Origin: Agromyces lapidis | GTDB lineage: Bacteria; Actinomycetota; Actinomycetes; Actinomycetales; Microbacteriaceae | Reading direction: 5' to 3' | Assembly (NCBI RefSeq): GCF_009749405.1 | Contig: NZ_WBIQ01000008.1 | Coordinates: 304,532-368,531 of the forward strand | Length of the DNA stretch: 64,000 bases | In this document: positions 20,635-28,801 of the stretch, piece after piece | How the letters are laid out: each line of letters opens with the position of its first letter | How positions within the stretch are numbered: position 1 is the stretch's first letter | Notes under the pieces: model-generated | What the model saw: only the letters and a program-made list of their open reading frames with translations | The model's database searches: none | Told to the model about the DNA's origin: nothing | Program-made: the position numbers and the translations under genes

Positions 20635-20674
20635 CACGGGCCCCGGCGGATCACTCGATCCGCCGGGGCCCGTG
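20635..20674. terminator. Bidirectional terminator between cutC and the second subtilase
   Basis: A perfect 18-bp inverted repeat (arms begin CACGGGCCCCGGCGGATC) with loop ACTC separates the convergent genes. Confidence 0.85.
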
Positions 20675-20681
20675 CGTCGCT

Positions 20682-23600
20682 CTACTCCACCCCGTAGAGG
20701 TGCAGCACATACTGCTCGGTCTTCGTGCCGTGCGAATCCTCCGAGTTGATCCGCAGCGAGACGAGCTTGTCGGCCGCCGCAGTGTTGTCGACCAGGGCGA
20801 CCCATTCGCCGTCGCGCTGGACGACGGGGACGTCGGTCCACTCGTGGTCCTCGATCGCGGTCGCGCCGTTCGGGGCGATCCGGTCGTACGACACCTGCGC
20901 GCTGAACTCGACGATCGCACCGGGGTCGTAGCCGTCCTGCCCGTGCAGGGTGACGCCGACCGGGAACTCCGCCGTGGCGGGCGCGAGGTTCAGCTCGTTC
21001 ACCGGGGCGTCGTACCTCGGCAGCGCGATCGGCAGGGCCTGGATCGAGTCGCCTTCGGGGCGGCTCGTCTCGAAGGTGAACGTGCTGAGCGTGCCCAGCC
21101 CGAACGCCCACGACTCGTTGCGGCGGAGCCGGAGCTGGTTCACAACGAGCTGCAGTTCGGCGTCATCGGTGCCGACGTCGTACTGGCCGGACGGGAACGC
21201 CGACTGCGAGAGCGAAGTCCCGTTCTTGAACAGCTCCAGGTTTCCGACGTCGAAGAAGCCCGGTACGCCGACGCGGCCCTCGACCGTGTCCTGCCACTGC
21301 GGGAAGGAGAAGCCGACGATCGAGCCCTGCCGCTCCGCGATCCGCGCCGGCGAACCGTCGGGCTTCACGGCCATCGCGGTGTTGGTCGCCAGCTTGAACC
21401 ACTCGGTCTCGGTCTCCTCCCCCCGGTCGTACGTGCGGATCGGGTCGAACCAGACCTCGGGGCGGGTGCGGAACCCGCCGCTCTGCGCGAGCTGCTGCCA
21501 CGGCATGTCGGGCGAGTAGTAGGCCGTGCGTGTGCCGGGTGCGGCCACCCGGTCCCCGCTCGACGAGTAGAACGGCCCGGTGCCGTCGCTCGGGATGATC
21601 CGGCTCCATTCCTCGGCGGCCCAGGCCTTGCCCTGCGCGTACCAGTGCTCGGTCACGCTCGCCAGGCGATCGTCGCCGATGTCGTGCGACTGGTCGTCCG
21701 ACACCCGGTCCTCCTCGGTGAACGCGAGGTTGTACACGTACGCGCTCGCCTCGGTGGCGACCGCCGGGTCGTACGCCCGCGCCGTGGTGCCGAACGTGAA
21801 GGTGCCGTTCCTGACGCGGTCGGTCGGGGCGGCGAACAGTGTCGGGTCGCCGCTCGCGAACACCGAGGCGCCGACCAGCCACCGGTCGTCCCAGCTGCGC
21901 TGGACGCCGAGCGATCCCGAGCGGATCACCGCCGGCCGGTCGCCGCTCACCGTCACCGGCTCGGCGTCGCGGGCATCGAGCGTCACCGTGGTGTCCTCGT
22001 CGAACGTGGCATCCGGGTCGCCGACGTACGCGTAGGCGAAGCTGCCGTCGTCGTTCGCCGTGCGGATGAACGACGTGAGGAAGTGGCTGCCCGCGCGAAC
22101 GCGCAACTCGAGGTCGGCGCCCGTGAAGTAGTGCACGGCGCGACTCGGCTGATGCATGTCGGTGAGGTCGAGGTATCCCGACGTCGCCGCGGCGCCGCTG
22201 CGGTCGATGGCCTTCACGGTGACGGTCACGGTCTTCGGCTCGAGCCAGAAGCCGACGGCCGTCACGACCTCGACGCCCTTGCTGCTTCCGAGGCCGGTCG
22301 CCACGATGCGCCCGCCGATCTCGCCGTAGGCGCCGTCGCGCAGCTTGCCGGCGTTGGCGTTGGCGGTCACGTCGACCGTCGCGGACCCGCCCGCCGGCAC
22401 GTCCACGATGCGCGAGCCGAGTTCGACCAGGTTCGAGGGTACCGACTCGCCGTCGGCGCCGGTCAGATCCTCGAGCTTGAGCTGCAGCTTCACCGCGTGG
22501 TCGGAGGTGTTCGTGTACGTCACCTGCTCGGTTGCTCGCTCGTCACGCCCGTGCGGCCAGTCGAAGCTGCCGAGCTCCACGCTCACATCGCTCGTGATCG
22601 TCGCGCCGATCGCCCCTGGGGCCCACAGCTCGCCGGTGCCCTGCTCGTAGACGGTGCCGTCCGCATCGGACTTCACGGCGCCGACGAGCGCCGCCTTGAC
22701 CTGCTGGGCGGTCCAGTCGGGGTGCGCCTGTCGTACGAGCGCCGCGGCTCCCGCCACGTGCGGCGAGGCCATCGAGGTCCCCGACATCGCGACGTAGTCG
22801 ACGCCGCCCGGGCTGTTGTTCTGGGCGCCGATGATCGCGACCCCGGGGGCGGCGATGTCGGGCTTGATGCGGTGGTTCTCGTACGTCGCGCCGCGACTCG
22901 AGAAGTCGGCGGTGGCTCCGTCGGCGTCGATCGCGCCGACCGTGAGCGCGCCCTCCGCACATCCCGGTGAACTGACGGTCTCGCGGAGCCCGTTGTTGCC
23001 GGCGGCGATCACGAACAGGGTGTTCGACTGCCGGCTGAGTGCTTCGGTCGCTGCCGAGATCGGATCCGTGCAGTCCGTCGCGGTGACGGAGCCGAGGCTC
23101 ATGTTCACGACGTCGGCACCCTGGTCGACCGCCCATTCCATGCCGTCGATGATCCACGAGGCGAGCCCGCCGCTGCGTCCGAGGACCTTGCCGACGAGCA
23201 GGTCGGCGCCCGGTGCCATGCCCGTCTTCGACGCGTCGGCTGCACCCGAGCCGCCGACCGTCGAGGCGACGTGCGTACCGTGCCCGGCACGGTCCTCGAC
23301 GCCCTCGCCGGTGAAGTCCTCGGTGGCGACGACGCGTCCCTCGAGGTCGGGGTGCGACGAGTCGTAGCCGGTGTCCAGCACGGCCACCGAGGTGCCCGTC
23401 CCGTCGAAGCCGAGATTCCACGCCGCCTGCGCTCCCGACTGCTCGACGCCGGTCGCCGGATCGAGCTCGAGCGCGGTGGCCTGCACCTTCGCGTCGAGCC
23501 AGATCTTCTTCACCTCGCCGGCCGAGCGCGCGTTCGCACCGATGAGCTGCGCGTAGGCGGCCGCGGCGCCGGTCTTGTCGAGCGAGACGGCGGTAGCGCC

Positions 23601-24062
23601 GATCGACTCGAGCTCGGTCTCGACGGTGAGACCGCTTGCGCCGCGAGCCTGTGCGACCGTGCCGTCGACGATGAGCGGCAGCGTCTCGCTGTGCGCGTCG
23701 TCGTAGCCCTGCGCGATCAGGCCGGTCACGTTGAAGAGCTCGGGGTCGAGGCGGTCGGCGGCGAGCGCGGGCTGCGCGTCGGCGGGGAACACGTAGAGCT
23801 CGCCCTCGATCAGGCGCGAGTAGTAGTCGCGTCCCGGCGGGAGCACCGCCGAGGGCGTGCCATCGGCCGCGGTGGAGACCAGGACCCGGTCGCCGTTGAT
23901 GAGCGTCACCGCCTGAGCGGCGGCCGAGGCGGATGCCGCGCCGATGAGCTCGTCGGGCTCCTCGCCCGCGAGCGCCGTTGCTGGGATCTGTCCCGCTGCG
24001 AGGAAGCCGACCGCCATGACGGCGGCCAACCCTCCTGCGACCGGACCCGTGAATCTGGACAT
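20682..24062 (-). CDS. Large secreted subtilisin-like serine protease (S8)
   Basis: This 1126-aa protein starts MSRFTGPVAGGLAAVMAVGF, a signal peptide ending near TALAGEE, after GGAAAGGTCACAA. A ~190-aa N-terminal region (VTLINGDRVLV, LPPGRDYYSR) precedes the catalytic domain. The triad is Asp230 (AVLDTGYDSSHPD), His261 (AGHGTHVAS) and Ser430 (SGTSMASPHVAG). About 650 residues follow, made of beta-rich domains (FTFGTTARAYDP, RNESWAFGLGTLSTFTFE) ending HLYGVE. The layout matches large actinobacterial S8 peptidases of unknown substrate. A much longer open frame upstream reads through the divergent regulator gene and is rejected. The divergent helix-turn-helix gene and the palindromes between them suggest local control. 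Confidence 0.92.
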   Translation of the reverse strand: MSRFTGPVAGGLAAVMAVGFLAAGQIPATALAGEEPDELIGAASASAAAQAVTLINGDRVLVSTAADGTPSAVLPPGRDYYSRLIEGELYVFPADAQPALAADRLDPELFNVTGLIAQGYDDAHSETLPLIVDGTVAQARGASGLTVETELESIGATAVSLDKTGAAAAYAQLIGANARSAGEVKKIWLDAKVQATALELDPATGVEQSGAQAAWNLGFDGTGTSVAVLDTGYDSSHPDLEGRVVATEDFTGEGVEDRAGHGTHVASTVGGSGAADASKTGMAPGADLLVGKVLGRSGGLASWIIDGMEWAVDQGADVVNMSLGSVTATDCTDPISAATEALSRQSNTLFVIAAGNNGLRETVSSPGCAEGALTVGAIDADGATADFSSRGATYENHRIKPDIAAPGVAIIGAQNNSPGGVDYVAMSGTSMASPHVAGAAALVRQAHPDWTAQQVKAALVGAVKSDADGTVYEQGTGELWAPGAIGATITSDVSVELGSFDWPHGRDERATEQVTYTNTSDHAVKLQLKLEDLTGADGESVPSNLVELGSRIVDVPAGGSATVDVTANANAGKLRDGAYGEIGGRIVATGLGSSKGVEVVTAVGFWLEPKTVTVTVKAIDRSGAAATSGYLDLTDMHQPSRAVHYFTGADLELRVRAGSHFLTSFIRTANDDGSFAYAYVGDPDATFDEDTTVTLDARDAEPVTVSGDRPAVIRSGSLGVQRSWDDRWLVGASVFASGDPTLFAAPTDRVRNGTFTFGTTARAYDPAVATEASAYVYNLAFTEEDRVSDDQSHDIGDDRLASVTEHWYAQGKAWAAEEWSRIIPSDGTGPFYSSSGDRVAAPGTRTAYYSPDMPWQQLAQSGGFRTRPEVWFDPIRTYDRGEETETEWFKLATNTAMAVKPDGSPARIAERQGSIVGFSFPQWQDTVEGRVGVPGFFDVGNLELFKNGTSLSQSAFPSGQYDVGTDDAELQLVVNQLRLRRNESWAFGLGTLSTFTFETSRPEGDSIQALPIALPRYDAPVNELNLAPATAEFPVGVTLHGQDGYDPGAIVEFSAQVSYDRIAPNGATAIEDHEWTDVPVVQRDGEWVALVDNTAAADKLVSLRINSEDSHGTKTEQYVLHLYGVE

Positions 24063-24095
24063 TTGTGACCTTTCCGGGGGTGATTTGCCGGGAGA

Positions 24096-24111
24096 TGACA
24101 CGAACGTGTCA
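24096..24111. promoter_or_regulatory. Operator-like dyad TGACAC-N4-GTGTCA
   Basis: TGACACGAACGTGTCA has perfect 6-bp arms. It lies in the divergent region between the subtilase and the regulator gene, 34 bp before the subtilase start. Confidence 0.55.
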
Positions 24112-24130
24112 GAGCTGAGTAGCATGCGCA

Positions 24131-24164
24131 ATGACGGAAAAGTGTCATGACACTTCTCCGCCAT
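24131..24164. promoter_or_regulatory. 34-bp near-palindrome centred on GTGTCATGACAC
   Basis: The core AAGTGTCATGACACTT (24140-24155) is a perfect 16-bp palindrome; the outer 9 bp on each side match except for two positions per arm. It reuses the TGACAC/GTGTCA half-sites of the dyad at 24096, with centres 44 bp apart. Transcribed leftward it could also fold as a hairpin with two G-U pairs. Confidence 0.6.
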
Positions 24165-24200
24165 GCATTGACGCGGGACCGGTGGCAGAAAGGTGCAACC

Positions 24201-25190
24201 ATGCTGAGCGTGCTGGGTCTCGACGAATTGCAGGAGCGCGCCTACCGACGTCTGGTGCAGCTGCCCTCGGGCTCGGCGACGGAGGTCGCCGAGCACCTGC
24301 GGGTCGACCTGCCCGACGTCGTCGCCGCGCTCGAGTCGCTCGAGTCGATGGGGCTCGCCGCGCGGTCGGTCGCGAGCCCCGAGCACTTCACCGCCTCCCC
24401 GCCCGAGTTGGCGCTCGGCTCTTTGATCGTCGAGCGCCAGCAGGACATCAGGCGCGCCGAGCTCGAACTGCACGCACTCACCGAACTCTTCCGCGGCGCG
24501 GCGTCCGAGCGCGTGCACACCGACGTGATCGACGTGGTGCGCGGGCGGCAGGCGGTCGCCCAGCACTTCGCCCAGTTGCAGCGCGGCGCGCGGCGCGAGG
24601 TGTGCGCGCTCGTCAAACCCGAGGTCGCGGTCGTGACCGCCGAGGAGAACGTCGACGAGAAGGTCGCGCTCGATCGCGGAGTGACCTACAAGGTCGTCGT
24701 CGAGAAGCGCGCCTTCGAGCAGCCCGGCTTCTCGGAGATGGCCGCGGAGTCGGCGGCGGCCGGCGAGCAGATCCGCGTGGCCGAGTCGGTGCCGCTGCGC
24801 CTGCTCGTGACCGACCGCGAACTCGCGCTCCTGCCGCTCGTGCCCGACGAGACGGGCGGCAGCGAGGTCGGCGCGCTGCTCGTGCGGCCGAGCGGCCTGC
24901 TCGACGCGCTGCTCGCCCTGTTCGACCTGGTCTGGCAGCAGGCGAATCCGATCCACCTCGGGCCGGATGACTCGGCGACGCGCCCCGGCGCCGGCCTCGA
25001 GGAGATCGACCGCCACTTGCTGACGCTGCTCCAAGCAGGACTCACCGATCAGGCGATCGTCGGCCAGCTCGGCATGTCGCTCCGGACCGTCCAGCGACGC
25101 GTTCACCAGCTGATGGCCGAGGCCGGCGTGACGACCCGCTTCCAACTCGGGTCGACCGCGGCCCGTCGGGGATGGCTGCCGCGGGGTTGA
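24201..25190 (+). CDS. TrmB/LuxR-type helix-turn-helix transcriptional regulator
   Basis: This 329-aa protein begins MLSVLGLDELQERAYRRLVQ, a TrmB-like N-terminal winged helix (ATEVAEHLRVDLPDVVAALE). A central domain follows, with a likely effector or PLD-like fold (TDVIDVVRGRQAVAQHFAQL). It ends in a LuxR-type helix-turn-helix (LLTLLQAGLTDQAIVGQLG, then MSLRTVQRRVHQLM). This architecture is found next to secreted S8 peptidases and similar genes in actinobacteria. The ATG at 24201 follows GAAAGGTGCAACC; an in-frame ATG at 24147 lies inside the palindrome and is unlikely. Regulation of the divergent protease through the TGACAC sites is a direct inference from layout. Confidence 0.85.
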   Translation: MLSVLGLDELQERAYRRLVQLPSGSATEVAEHLRVDLPDVVAALESLESMGLAARSVASPEHFTASPPELALGSLIVERQQDIRRAELELHALTELFRGAASERVHTDVIDVVRGRQAVAQHFAQLQRGARREVCALVKPEVAVVTAEENVDEKVALDRGVTYKVVVEKRAFEQPGFSEMAAESAAAGEQIRVAESVPLRLLVTDRELALLPLVPDETGGSEVGALLVRPSGLLDALLALFDLVWQQANPIHLGPDDSATRPGAGLEEIDRHLLTLLQAGLTDQAIVGQLGMSLRTVQRRVHQLMAEAGVTTRFQLGSTAARRGWLPRG

Positions 25191-25253
25191 GCGTGCTCGC
25201 TCACGTGACGACCCGGGCGTGCGCCCGTCCGCGCCCGTGGCATCCCGCTTGGC

Positions 25254-25259
25254 TAGGCT
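25254..25259 (+). promoter_or_regulatory. Leaderless -10 box before the small membrane protein pair
   Basis: TAGGCT ends 6 nt before the ATG at 25266. Confidence 0.5.
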
Positions 25260-25265
25260 GGGGGC

Positions 25266-25769
25266 ATGCGCCCCGACCCCGATGCCGACGACGACGCTCT
25301 GCGCTGGGAGGGCGACGACGACGCGACCCTCGCCCCCGGCTGGAAGGCCGTCGGCAATCCGGCTCCGCTGAAGCGCGGCGCGACTTCGGCGCCCGCCGCG
25401 GGCGACGACCGCACCGGCGCCGACGTCGATGCCGGTGACGGCGCCGAGGTCGACGACGACGGCGCAGCGCCGGCCGGCGCCGTACAGACCGGCTCGGTCG
25501 AACTCGTCGTCCTCGGCGTGCTCGGCGGGGTCTACCTGCTCTACACGATCGGCTGGATCATCACGGCGCTCCGCACGGCGACACCGGGCACGAGCGTCGT
25601 CGGCGACTTCATGTACGGGCTCGGCCTCTGGCTCGCGGTGCTCGCCGCGCCGCTCTGGTTCGTGCTCGCCCTGCGCGGCGCTCGCACCGCCCGCTCGCGG
25701 CTCGTCTGGCTCGCCGTCGGGGTCGTCGTGCTGGCCCCGCTGCCCTTCATCCTCGGAGTGACCGCATGA
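25266..25769 (+). CDS. Small membrane protein with acidic N-terminus (unknown function)
   Basis: A 167-aa protein. Residues 1-78 are acidic and disordered-looking (DPDADDDALRWEGDDDA). Three likely membrane helices follow: ELVVLGVLGGVYLLYTIGWI, FMYGLGLWLAVLAAPLWFVL and WLAVGVVVLAPLPFILGV. I know no function for it. The start appears leaderless. The stop overlaps the ATG of the next membrane protein (ATGA), so the two probably work together. Confidence 0.8.
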   Translation: MRPDPDADDDALRWEGDDDATLAPGWKAVGNPAPLKRGATSAPAAGDDRTGADVDAGDGAEVDDDGAAPAGAVQTGSVELVVLGVLGGVYLLYTIGWIITALRTATPGTSVVGDFMYGLGLWLAVLAAPLWFVLALRGARTARSRLVWLAVGVVVLAPLPFILGVTA

Positions 25770-26137
25770 CCGCCGCATCCCCAGCGCCCGCAGGGGCCGA
25801 GCCCGAGGCATCCGCCCCCGCGCCGAACCTGCCGCTCTGGCTCGACGCGGCCCTCGCCGTCGTGTTCGGGCTCTTCTACGCCTACGACGTGTGGGAGGTG
25901 GTCGAGAGCATCGTGCAACTGCTCGGCATCGGCCTCTCGTTCTCGGCCGCTGGCTGGGCCGTCATGATCGTCGCGCTGCTCGCCCCGCTCGCGTGCTTCG
26001 CGGCGGCGTTCGCGCTCGGGCGCCGCCGAGGCATCCTCGCGCGCATCGCGCTGTACTTCGCGGGCCTCTGCGTCTCGGCCGCGCTGTTCCTGAGCCTCAC
26101 GGTGCTGCTCGGCCAGGTCGGCGGCGTCGTCGTCTGA
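25766..26137 (+). CDS. Small membrane protein, partner of the preceding one (unknown function)
   Basis: A 123-aa protein with a short Ala/Pro-rich N-terminus and three likely membrane helices: LWLDAALAVVFGLFYAYDVW, WAVMIVALLAPLACFAAAFA and LYFAGLCVSAALFLSLTVLL. It has a basic loop (GRRRGIL) between helices two and three. It starts within the stop of the upstream gene. No family is recognised. Confidence 0.8.
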   Translation: MTAASPAPAGAEPEASAPAPNLPLWLDAALAVVFGLFYAYDVWEVVESIVQLLGIGLSFSAAGWAVMIVALLAPLACFAAAFALGRRRGILARIALYFAGLCVSAALFLSLTVLLGQVGGVVV

Positions 26138-26200
26138 GCCGTTCGCCCGCTCGGCGACGTCGCGAGCCGTCACAGTACGTGATGGCGCGCAACACTCCAG

Positions 26201-26206
26201 TAGGGT
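26201..26206 (+). promoter_or_regulatory. -10 box (TAGGGT) for serA
   Basis: TAGGGT gives a leader of about 75 nt before the GTG at 26289. GAAGGA sits 7-8 nt before the start codon. Confidence 0.4.
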
Positions 26207-26288
26207 TGGCGGGGTAACGGCGCCCCCACTGGCGTAGGCGCTCCTCTCCGCGCGTCTTCCCGCGCGCATCGCTCCGAAGGAACCGTTC

Positions 26289-27887
26289 GTGTCAAAGCCG
26301 GTCGTGCTGATCGCCGAAGAACTCTCGCCCGCCACCGTCGACGCCCTCGGGCCCGACTTCGAGATCCGTCAGGTCGACGGCACCGATCGACCGGCGCTCC
26401 TGTCGTCGCTCGCCGATGCCGACGCCATCCTCATCCGCTCGGCGACCCAGGTCGACGCCGAGGCGATCGCCGCGGCCCCCAAGCTCAAGGTCGTCGCCCG
26501 CGCGGGCGTCGGCCTCGACAACGTCGACGTGAAGAGCGCGACGACGGCCGGCGTCATGGTCGTGAACGCGCCGACGTCGAACATCATCTCGGCCGCCGAG
26601 CTCACGATCGGGCACATCCTGAGCCTCGCCCGCCACATCCCGGCCGGGCACGTCTCGCTCTCGGCCGGCCAGTGGAAGCGCTCGTCGTACACGGGCACCG
26701 AGCTCTACGAGAAGACCGTCGGCATCATCGGCCTCGGCCGCATCGGCGCACTCATCACCGCACGCCTGCAGGCGTTCGGCATGGAGGTAATCGCCTACGA
26801 CCCGTACATCACGGCGGCCCGCGCGCAGCAGCTCGGCGTGCAGACGGTCTCGCTCGACGAACTGCTCGAGCGCAGCGACTTCGTGACGATCCACATGCCG
26901 CGCACGCCCGAGACGCTCGGCATGATCGGCACCGAGCAGCTGCAGAAGATGAAGAAGACCGCCTACGTCGTGAACGTCGCCCGCGGCGGCCTCATCGACG
27001 AGCAGGCGCTCCACGACGCGCTCGTCGCCGGCGAGATCGCGGGCGCCGCCCTCGACGTCTTCGTGCAGGAGCCGCCCCAGGAGTCGCCCCTCATCGGCCT
27101 GCCGAACCTCATCGTCACCCCGCACCTCGGCGCCTCGACCGACGACGCGCAGGAGAAGGCGGGCATCTCGGTCGCCAAGTCGGTGCGTCTCGCGCTCGCC
27201 GGCGAGCTCGTGCCCGACGCGGTGAACGTCGCCGGCGGCGTCATCGACCCGTACGTCCGCCCCGGCATCCCGCTCGTCGAGAAGCTCGGCCAGCTGTTCT
27301 CGGGCCTCGCGCACGGCGAGCACGGCGGCCTCACGAGCCTCGACGTCGAGGTGCGCGGCGAGCTCGTCGACTACGACGTCAGCGTGCTGAAGCTCGCCGC
27401 GTTGAAGGGCGTGTTCACGAATGTCGTCTCCGAGTCGGTGTCGTACGTCAACGCGCCGCTCCTGGCCGAGCAGCGCGGCGTGCAGGTGCGGCTCATCACC
27501 GAGGCCGACAGCCCCGAGTACCGCAACGTCATCACCCTCCGCGGTGCCCTCGCCGACGGCACCCAGGTGTCGGTGTCGGGCACCCTGACCGGTCCGAAGC
27601 AGACCGAGAAGCTCGTCGGCATCGACGGCTACGACCTCGAGGTGCCGATCGCGAAGCACCACATCGTCATGAGCTACACCGACCGCCCCGGCATCGTCGC
27701 GGTCTACGGCCAGGAGTTCGGCGAGGCCGGCATCAACATCGCCGGCATGCAGATCGCCCGACGCGAGGCCGGCGGCACGGCGCTCAGCGTGCTCACGGTC
27801 GACTCGCCGGTGCCCGCCGAGGTGCTCGAGCGGGTTCGCCAGGCGATCGACGCGAAGGTCTTCGTCGAGATCGACATCACCGATTAG
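26289..27887 (+). CDS. serA: D-3-phosphoglycerate dehydrogenase (long form)
   Basis: SerA oxidises 3-phosphoglycerate to 3-phosphohydroxypyruvate with NAD, the first step of serine synthesis. The 532-aa length is the actinobacterial long form. It has a substrate domain (RSATQVDAEAI), a Rossmann domain (VGIIGLGRIGALITARLQ near 140-157, VARGGLIDEQAL, TPHLGAST), an inserted allosteric substrate-binding domain (~310-450) and a C-terminal ACT domain (YTDRPGIVAVYG), which binds serine for feedback inhibition in characterised relatives. The start is GTG with GAAGGAACC upstream. It stands alone between the two membrane proteins and a terminator. Confidence 0.96.
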   Translation: MSKPVVLIAEELSPATVDALGPDFEIRQVDGTDRPALLSSLADADAILIRSATQVDAEAIAAAPKLKVVARAGVGLDNVDVKSATTAGVMVVNAPTSNIISAAELTIGHILSLARHIPAGHVSLSAGQWKRSSYTGTELYEKTVGIIGLGRIGALITARLQAFGMEVIAYDPYITAARAQQLGVQTVSLDELLERSDFVTIHMPRTPETLGMIGTEQLQKMKKTAYVVNVARGGLIDEQALHDALVAGEIAGAALDVFVQEPPQESPLIGLPNLIVTPHLGASTDDAQEKAGISVAKSVRLALAGELVPDAVNVAGGVIDPYVRPGIPLVEKLGQLFSGLAHGEHGGLTSLDVEVRGELVDYDVSVLKLAALKGVFTNVVSESVSYVNAPLLAEQRGVQVRLITEADSPEYRNVITLRGALADGTQVSVSGTLTGPKQTEKLVGIDGYDLEVPIAKHHIVMSYTDRPGIVAVYGQEFGEAGINIAGMQIARREAGGTALSVLTVDSPVPAEVLERVRQAIDAKVFVEIDITD

Positions 27888-27903
27888 CGGTTCTCGTTCA
27901 GTC

Positions 27904-27949
27904 GGATGCCCCGGCGCGACGCCCTTCGCGGGTGCGCGCCGGGGCATCC
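27904..27949 (+). terminator. Terminator hairpin after serA
   Basis: A perfect 15-bp stem (GGATGCCCCGGCGCG / CGCGCCGGGGCATCC) has a 16-nt loop with a small inner CCC/GGG stem. It starts 17 nt after the serA stop. Confidence 0.8.
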
Positions 27950-27981
27950 GTCGTTCTGCGCGCGTGCTGCAAACCGTTCCG

Positions 27982-28041
27982 GGGGTCATTTTCCGCCATC
28001 TCGTTGGGGCATGCCCGAGAGAACTGGCTGAAAGTGACCCC
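27982..28041. repeat. Long imperfect inverted repeat (REP/MITE-like)
   Basis: GGGGTCATTTT (27982-27992) pairs with AAAGTGACCCC (28031-28041) with one wobble. Inner CGCCA/TGGCTG and TCTCG/CGAGA segments extend the fold around a loop near 28004-28015. It lies between serA and tetR and abuts a hexamer array. Confidence 0.5.
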
Positions 28042-28102
28042 GGGAGCGGGAGCGGGAGCGGGAGCGGGAGCCAGCCCCGGGAGCGGGAGCGGGAGCGGGA
28101 GC
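28042..28102. repeat. GGGAGC hexanucleotide arrays (5 + 4 copies)
   Basis: GGGAGC is repeated five times at 28042-28071 and four times at 28079-28102, separated by CAGCCCC. The array ends 9 bp before the stop of the minus-strand TetR gene. Copy number is likely to vary between strains. Confidence 0.8.
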
Positions 28103-28111
28103 CGTGCCCGC

Positions 28112-28690
28112 TCAGCGCGCGGCGAGGCGCTCGAGCAGGGCGACGAGCGCGGTCAACTGCTCAGACGAGACGCCGACGCCGACGGCAGCCGCGGTCGAGT
28201 CGGCGAGGTCGCCGTCGACGGCTTCGGCGCGCAGCGCCGCGCGGTGGTAGAGCCCGTCGCCCATGAGGGTGACGGCGAGGGCGAGCGTCGGGTCGCCGAC
28301 GTGTCCGGTGAGTGCGGCGAGCCAGCGGGTCTCGGCCTCGTCGAGCGCCCGACCCGCCTCGCGGTCGCCGCCCTGCGCCAGCCGGAGGATCGCCACGAAG
28401 GTGTGGTCGAGCGGGGTCTGGATGTCGAGCGATGAGCGAAGGAAGTACGCGATCGCCCCGTCGGGTGCCTCGTCGATGCGCACGAGGTCGTCGTCGACGA
28501 GCCGCAGCAGCCGCTCGACGAGGCCCGCGACGAGCGCCTGCTTCGAGCCGAAGTGGTAGAGCAGCCCGCCCTTCGAGACGCCTGCGGCGCGAGCGGTCGC
28601 GTCGAGCGTGGCGGTGCGCTCGCCGTCGGCGATGATGAGCCGCTCGAAGGCGTCGAGCACGGCTTCGCGGGCGGCGGGTGGGCGGGGCAT
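28112..28690 (-). CDS. TetR family repressor
   Basis: A 192-aa protein with an N-terminal TetR helix-turn-helix (TLDATARAAGVSKGGLLYHF, then GSKQALVAGLV, residues ~23-55) and a C-terminal ligand domain. The ATG at 28690 follows GGGAGAATCACGCC. A longer open frame upstream runs through the divergent transporter gene and is not real. Divergent orientation to a DHA2 drug exporter with overlapping palindromes between them is the standard layout for a local efflux repressor that also represses itself. The ligand is unknown. Confidence 0.92.
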   Translation of the reverse strand: MPRPPAAREAVLDAFERLIIADGERTATLDATARAAGVSKGGLLYHFGSKQALVAGLVERLLRLVDDDLVRIDEAPDGAIAYFLRSSLDIQTPLDHTFVAILRLAQGGDREAGRALDEAETRWLAALTGHVGDPTLALAVTLMGDGLYHRAALRAEAVDGDLADSTAAAVGVGVSSEQLTALVALLERLAAR

Positions 28691-28751
28691 GGCGTGATTC
28701 TCCCAGAGGTGCGGCGGTCGCGTGCAGGTCGACCGCACTGACGAAACTCGG

Positions 28752-28786
28752 CTGGTATCTGTTACTATACCAGCCGGACGGTATAG
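28752..28786. promoter_or_regulatory. Overlapping TetR operator dyads
   Basis: CTGGTAT-N8-ATACCAG (28752-28773) and CTATACC-N8-GGTATAG (28765-28786) share the ATACC half-site. The second has a CCGG centre, typical for TetR operators, and lies just upstream of the transporter ATG at 28802. Confidence 0.65.
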
Positions 28787-28801
28787 AAACTGAGTGAGAA
28801 C

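Noticed and set aside
20682..25811. A single 1709-residue open frame on the minus strand
   Set aside because: It reads antisense through the helix-turn-helix regulator gene; the signal peptide and ribosome site at 24062 mark the real start.
26138..26200. A third copy of the ilvC-end repeat before serA, which would mark the right end of an integrated element
   Set aside because: Only about a dozen bases (CGGCGA-GTCGC) match near 26150; this is within chance in such GC-rich DNA.
28042..28102. CRISPR-like array
   Set aside because: Six-bp units without unique spacers; a simple tandem repeat. No cas genes are present.
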